23,471 nucleotides of DNA from Coprococcus sp. (GTDB taxonomy: Bacteria; Bacillota; Clostridia; Lachnospirales; Lachnospiraceae). The DNA is taken from the NCBI GenBank assembly GCA_016297325.1, contig JAEDGW010000033.1:1-23471 (forward strand), given 5' to 3'. The position numbers and the translations under genes were made by a program. Below, in pieces: positions 22,601 through 23,471 of this stretch. The notes under the pieces are model-generated. The model ran no database searches. It was not told the origin of the DNA and worked only from the letters and a program-made list of their open reading frames with translations. Position 1 is the stretch's first letter. Each line of letters starts with the position of its first letter.

Positions 22601-23335
22601 ATGGCAAAAATTGCGTTTTGTGACGATGATATTTCTGTACTTAATGAGATGAAAAATCTCATGGAACAGTATTGTGCGGAGAGAGATTGCAAAATTGAAT
22701 ATAGAATTTTTGATCATCCTTTTGACCTTGTGGCAGAAATTGAGAAGGGAAACAGATATGATATCCTGTTTATGGACGTTCTGATGCCGGGGGAGAATGG
22801 AATTGAGGCGGCAACGGAGATCCGAAAATATGACAAGAATGTCAAGATCATATTTGTCACTTCATCATCTGAATTTGCGGTGCAATCTTATGCGATCGGC
22901 GCATATTATTATCAATTAAAGCCAATCTGGACAGAGAGCTTTTTCCGCTTATTGGATTCTGTGCTTGCAGCCTGCGAAAATGAAGCAGAGACCAGCCTGA
23001 TCCTGCGATGCAAAAGCGGAATCACCCGTATTGATTTAAAAACTCTGGAATATTGTGAAGTCATTCACCGAACCCTGATATTTCATTTGGATACTGGAAA
23101 AGTGCTGGAAAGCATCGGAAGTCTGGACGAGCTTGTAAGGCATCTTTCCACTTATCCGAATTTTTATAGACCTCATCGTTCGTATCTGGTAAATCTGGAA
23201 TTTGTACAAAATATAACATTCAGGGGAATCACCATGTCGTGTCTTGCAGAAATACCGATTCCCCGGGGAAAATACAATGAGGTAAAGGATGCATTTCTTG
23301 AATATGCGTTTCAGAACAGGCAGGTAATGATATGA
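22601..23335 (+). CDS. LytTR-family response regulator (AgrA-type)
   Basis: A 244-residue two-component regulator. The receiver domain (1-~120) has the acidic pocket Asp8/Asp9, the phosphoacceptor Asp59 in ILFMDVLMPG and the conserved Lys107 in YQLKP. The LytTR DNA-binding domain (~132-238) carries FYRPHRSYLVNLEFV and IPIPRGKYNEV. Such proteins control peptide- or bacteriocin-linked loci or quorum sensing in Firmicutes. The ribosome site is AAAGGGG close to ATG 22601. Its stop overlaps the next start (ATGA), indicating coupling with the presumed sensor kinase. The target genes are not in view. Confidence 0.92.
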   Translation: MAKIAFCDDDISVLNEMKNLMEQYCAERDCKIEYRIFDHPFDLVAEIEKGNRYDILFMDVLMPGENGIEAATEIRKYDKNVKIIFVTSSSEFAVQSYAIGAYYYQLKPIWTESFFRLLDSVLAACENEAETSLILRCKSGITRIDLKTLEYCEVIHRTLIFHLDTGKVLESIGSLDELVRHLSTYPNFYRPHRSYLVNLEFVQNITFRGITMSCLAEIPIPRGKYNEVKDAFLEYAFQNRQVMI

Positions 23336-23471
23336 GTCTCTACATCTCTCTTTTAAATAACGTAGCTGTGAGCTTTTTTGGAGGAATATTATCAGCGTCA
23401 TTTTGTAATGCACTGTCCACCAGAAAAAAGCGAATCATTTTTGTGTGCTGTATGATCTTACTACCGCTTAT
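23332..23471 (+). CDS. N-terminus of a membrane protein, probably the partner sensor kinase (partial)
   Basis: The frame opens with ATG 23332, overlapping the response regulator stop by 4 bases, and runs off the window after 46 residues. It has a hydrophobic segment (VAVSFFGGILSASF), a basic turn (STRKKR) and a second hydrophobic segment (IIFVCCMILLPL). This fits the multi-helix N-terminal domain of AgrC/GHKL-type kinases that pair with LytTR regulators, but the kinase domain is outside the window. Confidence 0.65.
   Translation, partial: MSLYISLLNNVAVSFFGGILSASFCNALSTRKKRIIFVCCMILLPL

Overview
The window looks like chromosomal DNA of a gut-type Firmicute, most likely a member of the Lachnospiraceae. 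The reasons are moderate GC content with frequent ATA/AGA/GGA codons, strong AGGAGG ribosome binding sites, short intergenic gaps, and a typical gene set: CE2-type esterase, MATE pump, YitT protein, TatD-linked radical SAM protein, GGDEF/HD-GYP protein, DUF4143 ATPase and LytTR regulator. The genus cannot be fixed from the sequence alone. No rRNA, tRNA, CRISPR array, phage structural gene or intact transposase was seen.

Layout. 1-3486 (+): tail of an unknown gene, an orphan N6-type DNA methyltransferase with an N-terminal HTH, a pyridoxamine/pyridoxal kinase, and a TIGR04076-type small protein overlapping it by 4 bases. 3631-4474 (+): two small membrane proteins ending at a very strong hairpin. 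4524-7162 (+): an esterase pair (CE2-like, then a two-domain SGNH protein resembling CE17) behind one promoter buried in a 41-bp palindrome. The two genes are separated by two and a half copies of a 93-bp structured repeat. 7248-9451 (+): cyanase behind a terminator hairpin, then a MATE efflux gene with a promoter palindrome and a REP-like nested hairpin. 9494-10809 (+): the first ~24 codons of a MerR regulator, cut off by an array of ~8 helically phased 11-bp iterons that leads directly into an Orc/Cdc6-like AAA ATPase gene.

10861-13356 (-): YitT membrane protein, radical SAM protein and a second pyridoxal kinase, probably one transcription unit from a promoter at 13389-13417. 13485-17651 (+): a membrane-anchored NERD protein and a large membrane c-di-GMP enzyme (7TM, PAS, degenerate GGDEF, HD-GYP, PAS, intact GGDEF). 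17879-20972 (+): an ECF sigma factor fused in one chain to a Gly/Ala repeat spacer, a membrane segment and a large extracytoplasmic region, followed 42 bp later by a lipoprotein. 21077-22429 (-): AAA/DUF4143 ATPase with its own upstream repeat set. 22601-end (+): LytTR response regulator overlapping the start of a membrane protein that is probably its sensor kinase.

The only gene-free stretch over 300 bases is 4361-4668; it holds the terminator at 4418-4474 and the CE2 promoter/operator at 4524-4567. The most unusual items are the phased iteron array with its ATPase interrupting merR, the one-piece sigma factor/transmembrane sensor with its lipoprotein, and the 93-bp repeat array between the two esterase genes. 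All functional assignments rest on motif reading without database searches.
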